From the NCBI GenBank assembly GCA_009733575.1, contig ML769386.1, forward strand, positions 472,227-536,226: a stretch of 64,000 nucleotides of DNA. The letters run 5' to 3'. This document shows, in pieces, positions 46,617-59,219 of the stretch. A program made the translations under genes and the position numbers. The notes below the pieces were generated by a model that was not told where the DNA came from, made no database searches, and saw only the letters and a program-made list of their open reading frames with translations. Source of the DNA: Gymnopus androsaceus JB14. Taxonomy: Eukaryota > Basidiomycota > Agaricomycetes > Agaricales > Omphalotaceae. The stretch's first letter is position 1, and each line of letters starts with the position of its first letter.

Positions 46617-47328
46617 CTGCTATCGTGACAACCACTGGCCAGTTACTGGATCATAGTATGCTGAGAATGGTGCACGTCTTCGCCCGGGACGTGCTGGAGA
46701 AGCTGTAGCTGGTGTTGCTGGTATGGAGTTTGCTGGAGTATCTGTACTATGGTGACGATATAACATGGGTAAATCAAATACTGTTTGTGCGGAGCTCATT
46801 GACTGAGGTGTAGGGATTCCCCAGCCGGTGACTGAGCGTGAACTGGGCTATGGAGTATAATCATCTGCGGCCGCAAGATATGGGCTGGGCTGCTCAGGGA
46901 CGGGTCCACCAGTTTGCAAGTGCTCTGGAACCGTAACCGTAAATCAAGCTGTCGTAGGGACTGCAAATTATGAGGGAGGAGTTGATGCTTGTCATGGACT
47001 GAGATGCTCTTGACTAGCTGGAAGCTGTGTGGTCTCGATTGGTTCCCTTGCAAATAACGTCGAAGGTTCAGTCAAAATGTGGCGCGATGTCCTCGGAGCA
47101 CTGAAAAAATTTTCTGTACATGGTTTAGCATGAGAACAAAAGACATAGCATAGAAGACGTACCATCTGACAATGTCATATTGTCTGTTTCCATAGGACCA
47201 AAGCTCGATTTGGGCACCTCAAAGTCCAGCGGTTGTACTGAGGGCCTCGGTGTATTCACATCACCTATGCAAGACTTCTTCTGATTTCGTCTCTGTGACT
47301 GAGGAGTTGCACGAGGAGTTGCATGAGG

Positions 47329-49595
47329 TCAAGCACCTTCATGCCATTTCTCAATAACCGAAATCAATGAGTCCATGTCTTCACTAGTCGCAGAGTCCCA
47401 TTTGAAAACACGCAGTAAAGATTTACGTGTAAGAGCACTAGTCTCCATCCACTTTACTCCATGGTCAACGATTGCTTCAATCTGCTTCGGCGGAAGGAAG
47501 ATTTGGCAGGAGAAGTGAGAGCCAGGACAAGCAAAGCAATGGTCACGCCACTCAACAATTGCTTGTCGAAGCCGGTTACCTTCCCCATCTGCCAATTTCG
47601 ATTTTTTTTTGCCACTGGGACAAATAGTGCAGGAAGAGATGTAGTCGAAGAAGTTGAAGAGTGTGAGAGTGTGGAGGAGGGACGTTCAAGGCGACTGTCA
47701 ACTGCGACAATGGGGACGAGGAATTCATGGCAATAAACAGCCAGTCGGGGATCATTCATGAGTGCTGCAAATGAGACGTTCAGCTCTGGGTTGCAAATGC
47801 AACAGCAGCGCTCAGGTGGTGGAGTCCACTTGAGGTCAAGAACAATCCATTTCATCTCAAACGAAGAGGCAGCAGATCAAGCACCTAAACTAAATGGATT
47901 TGGGTTGTCCAGGCTTTTATACACATCAAGCTTGGTGTCTGGCCGAAACTTGTCGCAAGTGAATTGGTGCAGACACTGACATCCTACAGCGAATGAATGA
48001 GAACCTGTTATTAGAAAAAAAAATAGATAGACTTACCACCCGTGTTAGCACTGTGACCAACATTGACAAACTGCTCCAGTGAAGTCTCAAGCTTGGATCG
48101 CTGATTGAAGTCAGCTTTGTTCTCTTCCCCCAGATGCTTCTTCCCTTTGACTCGGACAAGAGCAGGAATCGCAGGTGGTAGCTCTGGACAAAAAGCCCAC
48201 TGAGGGACAAGCAGAACACAGGTTGCCTGTGTCTTCCGATCACGACCAGCGCGTCCCCATTGCTGTAGCACAATTGCAAGTGACTTGGGACATTTGAATA
48301 TGAAGATATACATGATGTCGGAAACATTGCAGCCCATGCCTGCAGCATCAGTTGCACAGAGAATGCGAATCTCTTCCTTGACAAAATGGTCCCATATCAC
48401 TTGTTTTCCTTCATCGGACAGGTCGGAAGAGAAGGCATAGATGTACTTGCAGAGATGCTCAGGAACACATTGTCGAAGTGTCCGTGCAGCAGAGCGTGTA
48501 CCAGCCTCTGAGTTGAAATACATGATGGTAGGAGGGAGAGCAGAAGGAGTGTTTTCGTCCATGTTTTCAGGAAGAATATTGAGGGCATTGAGGACCAGAT
48601 TCTCAGTATTCTCAATTTCGTGTACTGAGAAGAAGAGATTTGGCCTATTGCAGCCTACGTCGATTCCCCAGAAAGGTCAATTTCCAAATGCAAGGGTATC
48701 CCAGAGAACATCGAAAGTCTCGGTGCGGCAGGTAGCAGTGCAGGCAATGAAAGGAACATCCTGTCCTGTAAAGCTTCGCAACCGACTCAGCTGTCGATAG
48801 AGCGGTCGGAAGTCATCACCTCCCCATTCATCAATACAGTGCGCTTCATCGACGATAACCGCTTCAAGCCGGTTACGAAACTTGCCATCACGGAAAAGCT
48901 CATTAAACCGATGGGACAATGCCATTTCTGGGGACATGTACATGAGCTGGGCATTGTAGCGGACCTGCTGCCATATACCGGCAGTTTCAGTGGTGTCTTC
49001 ATTGACAACACTAGTCTTCAAACCTTTGGCGCGAGCTTGTTTGGCCTAAATGGCAGTTAGCTCTAGTGAGAGAAAGGATATGCATAGAAACACCTACTTG
49101 GTCATACTCAAGCACCTTGATAGGGCATATCACGAGAACAAGCTTCTTTGGCCCTCCCAATAGAGCCAGCGTCTCAAAGATGTAACTCTTCCCATAGCCT
49201 GTTCCAGCAACAAACACTGAGTCCGTTCGTTTACAGTGAATTTGTGAGATCAGCTGCAGTTGCCACTGATCTGGAAGAAACGTCAACTTGAACGCTTCAA
49301 CGGAGAGCTCAGAGATTTGTTCAAGAGAAATAAGATCAGAGGATGAATTGGCTGCCTCGTGCCGCTTCCTTGGACTCGCTGAAACCAGGGACTGAGAGCA
49401 GGGAGTCACAAGAGGCAAAGACTGGTTATGGGTTCATAGCGGCATGTGGGGTGGATTTTGTGAGGTACTAGCTGATGGTATGGCTGGATGAATGCTCGCA
49501 ATACGATTAGACGAACAAATGGGAGCGGAATTCCGAGGATGACGGTTGCGCTGGCGCGTTGATCCACTTCTTGAGCGCGGCAGTCGTGAAGACAT
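47329..49595 (-). pseudogene. RecQ-like helicase copy 3
   Basis: Near identical to 29183-31451, with the same three in-frame TGA codons (49436-49434, 48679-48677, 47879-47877). Unlike copy 1 it reads L-V-P-I-V-A-V-D without the extra C near the C-terminal segment. It has its own one-base loss near 47567 where copy 1 has tgtccgaag. Confidence 0.82.
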
Positions 49596-51547
49596 GGATG
49601 AGAGATAGATATGTTATAAACTAGTATACATGAGCCAGAAATCAGCTTATATTAACATATAATGAAAAAAGGACACACCTATTACACCAATTATCCTGGC
49701 TGTAACAAGCCTTCAGGTTTACACGCAAGGGATTGAAGAAGCGTGTCTTCAATAGCAATGAGAGGCTCAAATAACTATAAAAAGGATACCAAAATGTTCA
49801 GAAAGGGTCTATGAATCATCCTAGAGGATACAAACCTTATACGCTCAAAACTCTTCAAAATCTGCCAGAAATTTTCTGTGTTGGGAGCTCGCTGTCCAGC
49901 GCGTGCCCCTAGACGGAATTTTGAAGAAAGGATGTATTAGAGTAGCAGAGTCGAGTTATTAGGATATAATCTAGATATTCGCCAGCCTGCTAAGGGATAG
50001 AGCAAAAAGCGGTTGTTCGAGTCGAGGAGCAAAATGGTCCAAGTAATCTGGATGTTGACACAAGCCCTTCTGCGAAGGTGTCGTTAGCCGGCTTGCCGGT
50101 GAGTTCCATGTGCGGTCGACATGCAAGCGAATGATGGGCGCGGACCGAACCTAGTTCCTCTCGAAGTTCGAAACGTCGTTTCAGGCTTGGTAAGCGTTTT
50201 CCCGCGTTCTGCATGCGGATTCCGGTTACTCGCCGCTCGGCCAACATCAACCCTAACCTTGTCCAATAGAGCTTGAGCCTGGACTCTGCTCTTGCTCGTG
50301 TTCTCGCCGAGATCTCGTCCAGCTCCTCCAACTATGATTCGGTCTCTATTTTTGCAGAAGGAACCTTTGAAAATAGGTTTGTATACAACCTCGCCCCGCT
50401 CATAATTCATCCATTTCCAAGATGCTTTCCTCGCCCTCTGAAGCTAAACGGGTATCACCTCTGGCCCTCGAAGGAGCAGCGGCAAGGCTTGGGGGGAGAG
50501 TACTGGAAATACTTGGCGAGGTTGGGGATGGATATACTGCGGGGAGCTGCGGGGGTTGTAGCTAGTCGTATTCCACCCACAGTTGTATATATCGTTAAAT
50601 ATCCTTGTAAGCTCTGTTCGTTGCAGCCGCCCCATAACCCCGACTTGCGGTTCCCAGCAGCAACACCCCAACGAAACATCTTCCCCTTCTCCTGCCCCGC
50701 GTGCGCCCGAATCTGACATGAGCAGACGTCATTGCTTTTCTGCAGCTGCGTTAGCGCAATGGCAAAAAATCCGTGCTGCTATGCAAGAGAGGAAAAGCGG
50801 ATCGCGTTGGAGGGCAAGCAGTATGGAACACAGACAATGCATGCGGCACACGATTCGCGAGACTGAACTTAAATCAGCCCAAACGTGCAACTTTAGCTTT
50901 GAACTGGGCTTCTACCCCCTAATTTTCTCATAAGGCAACTAAAAGCCTTGGCAACTTCAAGCAATTTCCCCCCTCCAATTATCTTTGGTAATATAAATCA
51001 TTACTTATGGGATATACCAGACTCGAAGGTCCCCCTCGAAACATGTTCCCCCCGAAAAGAACCACAAAGAAGCTTTTTCATGAAAAAAATAGGTGATATC
51101 CACTGGCAAAATGAAACTCTGCCAAGAATCGTTTTTTTTAGCCGTGGCAACAAAGGAATTAGCACCCCAGCCAAAATTTAGTAGGCTTTCTCCATGATCG
51201 AGTGAAAGGTAAAATGAAAGGGAAGGAAAGGAAAGGAAAATGATTTTATGTAAACGGTCGTGAGCGGGTGAAAATGTCAAATTGATCTCTTTGGAACGGC
51301 GACCGCCTTTTGTTGGGTGACGGGCGGGGTCCCCCGTTCCCGCGTGACGAGTTCCTTCGAACCCTTGACCCATACCCCCGCGATGTCTTGTATCTTTCTT
51401 CTTCCTCATCGTTTTCATGGGAAACCGCTGGGCTCCGCCCTCTTTTTGCCGGTTATCCTCAAAAGAAAAAACTCGAACCTTCTCTTTCCTAGCCTTGCCG
51501 CAACTTTCCTCCCAGTCCCTCCGCCCCTCCCTCGAAGGCAAAGTTGG

Positions 51548-54273
51548 ATGGTCGGAAATTACTTTGAAAAACCAAAGGGTACAGGGCAGCCACAAATGGG
51601 TCCCATGCCTGGAGGCCCGAAAAAGAAAACAACTAAAGAAGGTGGGACTTTTTTAATAGTAAAGTCTTAAAGCGAGGGAATTTCAGCCGTTCAACTATAA
51701 TCCTGTTACTACAGGGGTTTCGACATGGTCCCCGTCGCGGGAGTTCCCAAACAAAACTAGGAGACATTTTTGTCCGAGGGCTTGGGTACAACCGATTCCT
51801 TAGACAGCGGGGAAAGAACGCGGACTCCAGATACTCGATTTGGACCGGGGTTTTTTAAGACATCTCCCCCCTCCTGGTAAATTGTACTCAAAAAAATTAT
51901 TCAAACCGAAAAATTGGGTTGGATGCAGCGGCGGGATTGTGGGCCCTTGTATCATTTGTTTTTTTTTACACGTCCTAAAACGCGACGGCCACCCATAAAT
52001 GAAAGGAACCCCCAAATCGGCCAAAAACTCCCAAGGGCCCTTTCGGACATACTCCCCTTAATGGGCTCGATTTGGCCGCAATCCCCATTAGAAAAAATGT
52101 CAAAAGCAAACCAATGATTGGGTGGTGTCCCCAAAAGTGCCCAGGAAAAAATGAAACCCGCAGGAGAAAAGAGGAAAAGCGGAGACCGAGTGGGGCCCTT
52201 ATAAAAAAAGGGTTTGTGGAATGACTGGGGGTTTTTTCCAAAACAGGTCTATGTAATCGCGAGTAATCTTATCTTTTGACCTCATCTTCCACAGGAAACC
52301 GAAGCTGGGGTAAAGTAAGTTCCACAGCTAACCCCCTTTTTTTAACTTTGAAATCATCCTTTTAATAGAGTGTGAAGCTTCAAATCGCTGTCCCTGCACT
52401 GCTGGAAATATCCGCTAATCGCGGGAACCACTGGATTCCAATTCGTAAATCCCCCCGTACAAATCCCATATCCCCCTGTCGCCCTTCCCCTTACCAGCCC
52501 CTCAGCCCTCTGTTTATTATATGTGCCAAAAAAGAATTTAATTAGATGGACTTTTGAAAAGCTCCCTTGAACCAAAAGCAGTAAGTTGTTTTGGGCCCCC
52601 GAAACTTAATATTCAGGGGAAATTTCAGTCTCAATTCGCGTCGATAGAACTGGGGGCGGATGGTAACAATTTGTTAATGTTATGGGAAAACGTCTTTTAT
52701 CCGGACCGGTTCCACCCTTCCCGCCAAGCCTTAAAAAAACCGCCTTAAATAACAAATCCGCTAACCGTCCATCTTCCCCTCCCACATCCTCAAAAGTATC
52801 GCCTTTTCCCTCAAACAAAAAATGACAGGCGCGGGGCGGCCAAAGAGAAATAATCTATGGCCCCCCCTCACTTCTGACAATTCTTTACCCACGCCCCCCG
52901 CACCAGAAATACTCCGGCCCACATGCCCCCCTCTCGTTCTTCCGAAAATCAAAGTGAAACTTGAAACGAAAAAAGGATCCGCAAAATATTTTTACTATTG
53001 TCCCGGTCCCGGAAGAGGCGGTGAAAACTTGAAACCATTTTACTGTGCCTTTAAAAGTACTGGCCTTTATCCCCTAACTGGCCTTTTCAAGGAAGACGAT
53101 CCTCGAGCCGGCTGTGGAAAGGTGGTTGACGAGGGAATAGGGAGCCGCCCAAATTTGGTTTTTACATGCCGTGGGCGTGGAAGAGTGGAATTGGAAAAAC
53201 CGTTTTCCCGTAAGCCATGGACCCATCACGATTATTCAACCATCGGAATTTCGAGAAGCGCTTGCCTTAGCGGCCGAAGGACCCGGGATGGTCCGACGGT
53301 CCTTCCCCGCAGGGAAAGCCCAAAAGACAAGCACGCATAATCAGACCCCTAACAACCGTTCCCACAAAAACCCATCCAACGGCCATCAAGGAATTAAAGA
53401 AGTACCGAACCGCAAAAAAAAGTTCCCCCCTCCTACTACTTACTACCAGGGTCATAACAGCACGCGTTTCGAATGGCCGCCAAACAGCTACCTACCCTAC
53501 TACTTACGGGTTTGGCCGTCGAGTGGGGAGGCTGCTTCCCGCCTCGAAATGCCTTCCTATCACCCCCGGTCCCGATCCAAAGCAATTCCCCAACCCCTCT
53601 CACTTCAGTTCCCTTCCCTCCAATTCCCCTCAACCGTCCACAAACTTACCCTGTCCTCTCCACACTCCGGCAACGCAAACGCCCAAAGGCCTCCCCGAGT
53701 CGGAGTTGGTGGCTTTTGGAACCTCAACAGAATCCACAATAATGCAAACCCAACGACAAAAACACCCGAAAGGCGGCCGATGGCCTTTTGGCGATGTACA
53801 GTTGTTCATCGGGTATCGGAAATGGCTGGTCCCTATTCTGCCGTTCGCAATAGAGCAATAAAATGATGGAAAATATTATTCAACCCGGCTTTCAAAAGGT
53901 TTCGCGTTGTTTGCTGGCCCCCCCCACGGGGTTCCCCGACCGTGGAAATGAGCTGAAGACGCTTGGTCGAGGTGTTTGTTTCAATCTTCCCCGTTGGGGA
54001 ATCAAGATATTGGATCCTTCCTCCTTGTTGCAGGACCGCTATTCCGTAAATTAAATTGGGGAAAGGTTTCGCCTGTCCCGAAGGAAGTTGAATGTGGTAT
54101 TTGTCGGAAAAGTCCGGGGCTGGAAAAGGGTAAGGGGTGCTTTTATTTTTATTGGCGGATGAATCTTGTGGAAACCAGTTCGGATAGGTGGGGGGTCCTG
54201 AAAGGGTGGGCAAGAACGCCACGGCGGGCTTTTCCCGATCGTTTACGATCGCTGCCCCCTTGGAATATGTTGA
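51548..54273 (+). pseudogene. BTB gene copy 3, heavily indel-damaged
   Basis: Collinear with 33178-35410 but lengthened by about 500 bases through small insertions. No domain reads in one frame. Treat as low-quality sequence rather than a separate gene until proven otherwise. Confidence 0.75.
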
Positions 54274-54584
54274 AGCCACAAGTGGGGGGATCGAAATATT
54301 CAATTGGACGATTCACCAAGTTATACTAATAAACATGCCCCAAATCACCGATCCACAAAGGTGATAATATGTTTTTCAATAGAAATAGAATTCCTCCTCA
54401 GCCGGCCCCTAGTACAAGTTATCAATTTATATAAATGGGTTATTGCCTTTTGGTTAATGGGGGATTTGTCAGCGAAGAGGGAGAAATAAAGTGTGACCAG
54501 TTGGAGGAAAGAAAAAGAAAAAAGTTATACACAAAATGTTCGAAAAGAAAATACATACAAATTGGATAATGGAAAACCGCAATG

Positions 54585-56579
54585 CTACATTCCCATCCGG
54601 GGAAAGTAACCCTTGCCGATCCAAACTACGCAGAAATTCCATCCCGTTTATATTCGGGCACCCTCTTCGTGTCAGCCCGCAACTCTTCAACAAAAAAGCG
54701 TGTCCCATACCCAGCTATCTGGCCCTTCAAAGACCTCCCGTTCTGGCGCGAAATTCCGCCTCCCCCTGGCCCTTCCGAATCGCCGTACATGGAGAAAGCA
54801 TTAAATGGGATTAAAGCCCCGATGGTGTTTAAGGGAAAAAAAATGACGTTCTGGGTGGACGGAATGCTATGGACCATTGGTATAACCATGGAATTTGGGA
54901 AAATTTGTTGGGCAGGGGAGGAGAGGATTGAGAAGTGCCCTGTGGATGAGGAAGGGGAGGTTGGGGACCCTAGGGGGTAAAAGAATGGATTGGGTTTTTT
55001 TTTATGGTGGGGGGGGGTCTTTCGCCGTGCTCATGAAAGGGATGCCCCCAATATCCGAGAAGTTGGTCGCCGTCCACTGCTGATCCCCACCATGTTTAAA
55101 AGGGTAGAAAAACGATAAAAGTACGTCAGGAGGAGGAAAGAGCCTGCGGAAGGTTTGGGGTCTTCCAGGTTGGGGGGTAGCTAAAATTGCAAGAAAGAGC
55201 CCGGAAGGTAAACAGGTTTGCATACTGTGGGGAAACAAAATTTGTTTTAAGGTGAGATTTTATTTGACATACTCACCGTATACCAGAAAATGAAACCAGC
55301 ATTAAATGTATCTTCCCCTTAAGTTTTTTGGTTATCCCGGAAATAGCCATACAAATGTTGGTTATGCCACTTTTGCAAATTCTTTCCCAATCTTTCGACA
55401 TTTTTTTGGATGCAGCAACAAAAGTTTCTACCATCCACGGTCCCATGGGGATTAAACAATTACTCCTGAAAAGCCTGCTGCCCCTCCTTTAAGGTCGAAA
55501 GGGACAAAAACTCAAAACAAAATTGGTTTTTCCCCTGAATCCGCAAAACTGCGGATCGGCCCGAGGAATTAACGGGCTACTATGGCGAACGGGGTGCAAC
55601 AGAGAAAAAACCATCCCCATTTCCGGGGTTCATTTGAAGCAACGCAGCACTTGAAAGGTAAAAAAAGGCGACCGGGGGATCATTGGCCCGAAATTCCACT
55701 GGGTTTTGGACATGCAGCCCTGGCCGCTAGGCCCCTACAATTACCGAATGTTACCGTTATGGGAAAAACTCAAGTTCCCTCAATACCTGGGGTCCGAAAA
55801 GTTACCATTCGATTCATCCATTCCCAGTAGTCGAAATTTCCAATACCGTAAAAAACCAAAAGTTGAAAAATCCAATGGGGTGATGATAACCCCTTCGAGG
55901 GAAAACCGACAATGCCATATGGGGGTGGTTACCGTTTTTGCGATACACCTACTGGACAATGGGCTTGTGGAAAAAGTATTTCGTCCCATTAAGGAACTGG
56001 AAATCCTCCCTTGTTTTTGTTTTCCTCGGACGGACGTTTTTTCAAAAAACGTCCAGATATGCGGAGTTAAGTACCTAACACAATCCAAAGGATGGTGGAT
56101 AGGAAAAACCAAAAAAAGGTATAACATAAGCTTTTGGTCCCCAAAAGGATGAATCGTTGGAAATTGACAGGCCAGTGAAAATATCCTTCGGAAAGGAATC
56201 TCCTGGCTTCGGCCCGTTGGCAAAGGAAAATAATTATTGTTGTAGCTTCCCTGAAGTAGATCCCTGATAGGCCCGAAAACCAAAGCTAGCCCACTTTTGA
56301 ATGTGTGTTTAATGAACTAGAACAAGGGGATTAAAGTTAATACTCGGAAAAAGAATTAAAGAATGTTTATATACTTGGGGTGGTCGGCCTTCAGCGTCCC
56401 GTAAAAAAGATAATGGCCACTTTTTTCCGTGATGTCCTGCCAAAGGATCTCCCACAATGGGGCGTCCCTTGTAGTTTTTGGAATTTAGCAACCAGGCCCA
56501 ATCGAGGGGGGTGCCTTTCGACGGTGCAAGCGAGGAGGGTCGGGGGAAAATTCGAAGTCTCAACGCCGTTCGAAATCAT
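54585..56579 (-). pseudogene. Questin-oxidase-like gene copy 3, heavily indel-damaged
   Basis: Collinear with 35654-37390 and again longer. The start region (ATG at 56579, then I-S-N-G-V-E) and fragments such as H-Y-A-L-M-Y equivalents can be traced, but the frame changes every few codons. Confidence 0.75.
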
Positions 56580-56889
56580 ACACTTTTGAAGATTTCTGCA
56601 GAACTCCTCTTTGTATTTTATACTAGAGATTAAATTATCCCTTAGCGCCGCTTATCGCCGGGGCATCCCGAACCAGGCTCCCTTGACCCCGGGTAAACCT
56701 CTAAAGGCTAATGAATAATCAAATGTATCTAAACCGGTGTAAGCCACCAAAAGTTTAAACCATGGTTATTGTTTTTTTGTAATGCACTGAAGTTTTCAAT
56801 GAAACAATGAATTTGTCCAAGCCGAAAAATCAAGGGTTTTCAGAAAAACAAACACAACATCCAAACATACAGAGAAGAAACATTGGAAA

Positions 56890-57411
56890 TTACACCGCCT
56901 CAACACATTCCAGTCGATGTCCAGCGCGCAAAAAATCCAAACGTTCCCCGCGTTGACCCCACAGCAAGTTCCAAGTTGCAGAATCGGTGAAAGTTCTCCA
57001 CATTGCAGGACAACACGTAAGGTCATGAACATGGACGTGATGTCTGCCCCGATAAAGACGATGAACTTTTGTCGACAACAACTTCAAGCCAGCAATTAAT
57101 GACCTGAAAGTTGTTGTAGAGCACCTGACGTGGGTAAGGCATATACATGCTCTGAGCTGTAAGCACATTGGCCAACGTGAGGTTGGAGAATGCCAGGAGT
57201 AGGTAAATTGGAGTGTGCATGTCTTTGCTAAAAACTTCATTATAATCTGATCAACAAGAGCACCTTTATTCATGCGCCGAGGTATAATAGTCTGCAGAGA
57301 AGACAATTTGAGTGAAAGGAGGTTCTGTCTAAGTGCTTCATCACACAATGGTAAACACCAAGTTGGCAAAGAGGACAACGACGCAAGATATATATCAGAA
57401 ATAGTACTCAT
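56890..57411 (-). CDS. Hypothetical protein, unrecognised
   Basis: A 173-codon minus-strand frame, rich in C, H and R, no family recognised. From 57220 a second frame (M-H-T-P-I-Y-L-L-L-A-F..) looks more protein-like. It contains a hydrophobic stretch and may be an exon with a splice or one-base shift near 57215. Low confidence in either being expressed. Confidence 0.25.
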   Translation of the reverse strand: MSTISDIYLASLSSLPTWCLPLCDEALRQNLLSLKLSSLQTIIPRRMNKGALVDQIIMKFLAKTCTLQFTYSWHSPTSRWPMCLQLRACICLTHVRCSTTTFRSLIAGLKLLSTKVHRLYRGRHHVHVHDLTCCPAMWRTFTDSATWNLLWGQRGERLDFLRAGHRLECVEAV

Positions 57412-57474
57412 GTTCTGTTAATTGTATGGGTCTAAATCCAACGACTGATGAAGACGATGGGGCCAGACGAAGAG

Positions 57475-57688
57475 CAAGCGGATGTAAAAATCAAATATAT
57501 CAATTGCGAGACCGTGAGAAAAAATGTAAAGTTTCAGTTCCATTTCGTCCGATCATTGTTGACAGGACCCTCCCTTCCCTTCAAGCGGATGTAAAAATCA
57601 AATATATCAATTGCGAGACCGTGAGAAAAAATGTAAAGTTTCAGTTCCATTTCGTCCGATCATTGTTGACAGGACCCTCCCTTCCCTT
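57475..57688 (+). repeat. 107-bp tandem duplication
   Basis: Two successive units of 107 bp (57475-57581 and 57582-57688) starting caagcggatgtaaaaatc. They appear identical apart from the edges. It lies directly before the MITE-like element. Confidence 0.9.
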
Positions 57689-57712
57689 CGGTCAGTGTCG
57701 GGGATCTTCCGA

Positions 57713-57946
57713 GTACTGTATCTATACGACCGTAAGTTCCCGTAACCGTAACCGTAACGCCGGCCCCGGGAACTTAGCCATTTTGGAGAAATCGTGACAC
57801 TAAAGTCAAAAAATTCTCCAAAATACGCCCAAAAAAAGCATTAAAAATTTTCCGTAACGCGAATTTTTGCCTCGGGACTTCATTTTTTGAAGTTCCCACC
57901 GTAACGCATAACACCCCGGGAACATACGGTCGTATCGATACAGTAC
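57713..57946. mobile_element. MITE-like element with about 30-bp inverted ends
   Basis: Left end gtactgtatctatacgaccg and right end read on the minus strand gtactgtatcgatacgaccg are inverted repeats with few mismatches, extending inward to gttcccg. The 234-bp interior has ccgtaa repeats and further self-complementary words (ttttggagaa / ttctccaaaa). There is no coding capacity. The outermost bases and target duplication could not be fixed with certainty. Confidence 0.7.
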
Positions 57947-59219
57947 CTCCTGAGATATTGTGGCAGGAGGGTCACAAGTTTAGGAGCAAGGTCACTGGTG
58001 CATTGGCGGTACGTTCGAGACCTTGTACTTTTCTGGACGGTCCTGCTTCTAAAAGATTCAGAATTAAATTGTTCCTCGCAGGTGTGGTTTTTGTGCGATT
58101 CGCTTGAGAGTGCGTGTGAGGGCTGACAACGACCAGAGTAGTCTGGATTCCGCGTACAATGCAAAGTTACGAGTTCTTATCAATATAATGTCTTGTGGAC
58201 CATGTTCAGAGAATACTAGCGGGCAGTGGGTGTGAATTTCTCTAAGTATTTTAAGCTACCTGCGCAGAAATACATTGGCAGGCGGGGTCCGGGTGAGAAT
58301 GCTGAGCGAGCCACGAGAGAGTGTCATCGATATTTTAGAGCCTTAGTAGTCAGATGGAGTTAAGTAGGATGGAGTAGGATGGAAAATTTAAGACAAGAGG
58401 GGCACCAACATGACAAGCAATGCAATATAGAATGAAAATTGGGAAGGAGGGAGTTAGGGTAGATAGAAGAAGTAGGCCCGGGCCCCGGGGAGTCCGAAAA
58501 TGATAAGAAAGGTTCAGGTAAAAAAAGGTGGACGTGAAAGAAAATTGGGAAAAGCAAGAATTAGAGCAAAGAAAAGGAACGCGATATACATATACTGTTG
58601 AGATACAAGGGCGCGTCGTCATTCGAGGGAAGGCAGAGTCAAACAATATATTCTGTTTGAGCCTCTTAGTAGTGGCAGGGGGCAAACGGATCGATGTACT
58701 TATTATTAAAGGTACCAATCTCCAACCAGAGGCGGCGGGGAGCAATGGCACTTGACATCCAACATACAGTCCAGTGATACACTCTTCGTTGCTTGGCCCT
58801 CGGGGGTCACAGAGACAGCTTGAGCGAGCGATTTTTACACTCTTCAAGTACCAACTTCTATCCGTCCGAAATGGACGACGCACCGCCCCATACATATTAC
58901 TGCAGGACGCAAACTCATTTGATAGAGAATCGTGAGGAGGACTTCGTGTCCTTGATAAAGAGCTTGACGCTAAAGCTGGCCTGACCCTTGGAGGACGTCG
59001 GAGAAGGTTTTTGATGGGCGCTTACTTACCATAAGAGCCAATATGTTCATGGCTACTGATACGCAACGAACTATACAATCAAGTTGTAGCTTACTTCGAA
59101 ACCATAGGTAAAGATCAGGCTACAAGAATATCCATCATCGAACCCAACACGGGTTCAATTCGTCCGTTACTCGATTGCAGGTACATCATCTCTAGATCTA
59201 TCGCACCTGAGCATCCTAC
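57947..59219. other. Intergenic stretch, no gene assigned
   Basis: A 181-codon minus frame at 58350-58895 has no motif and many C, S, F and P residues; I regard it as chance. The rest holds nothing that I recognise. Confidence 0.4.

Larger units (their letters stand above)
44505..56610 (+). repeat. Third copy, of about 26358-37425
   Basis: Offset to copy 1 is 18147, falling to 18144 by about 48 kb, so 44505-50400 differs from 26358-32256 by only a handful of bases. From about 50400 the copy becomes extremely indel-rich (for example runs of c, g and a lengthened, words doubled) up to 56610, where unique sequence resumes. The left end is chimeric with BTB copy 2. The right end is the start of the questin-oxidase gene. 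Confidence 0.93.

Noticed and set aside
57740..57760. Telomere-like ccgtaa repeats
   Set aside because: Only about three units, inside the MITE-like element, and not the TTAGGG type expected for these fungi.
58350..58895. 181-codon minus frame
   Set aside because: No domain, odd composition and no splice or start context; probably chance.
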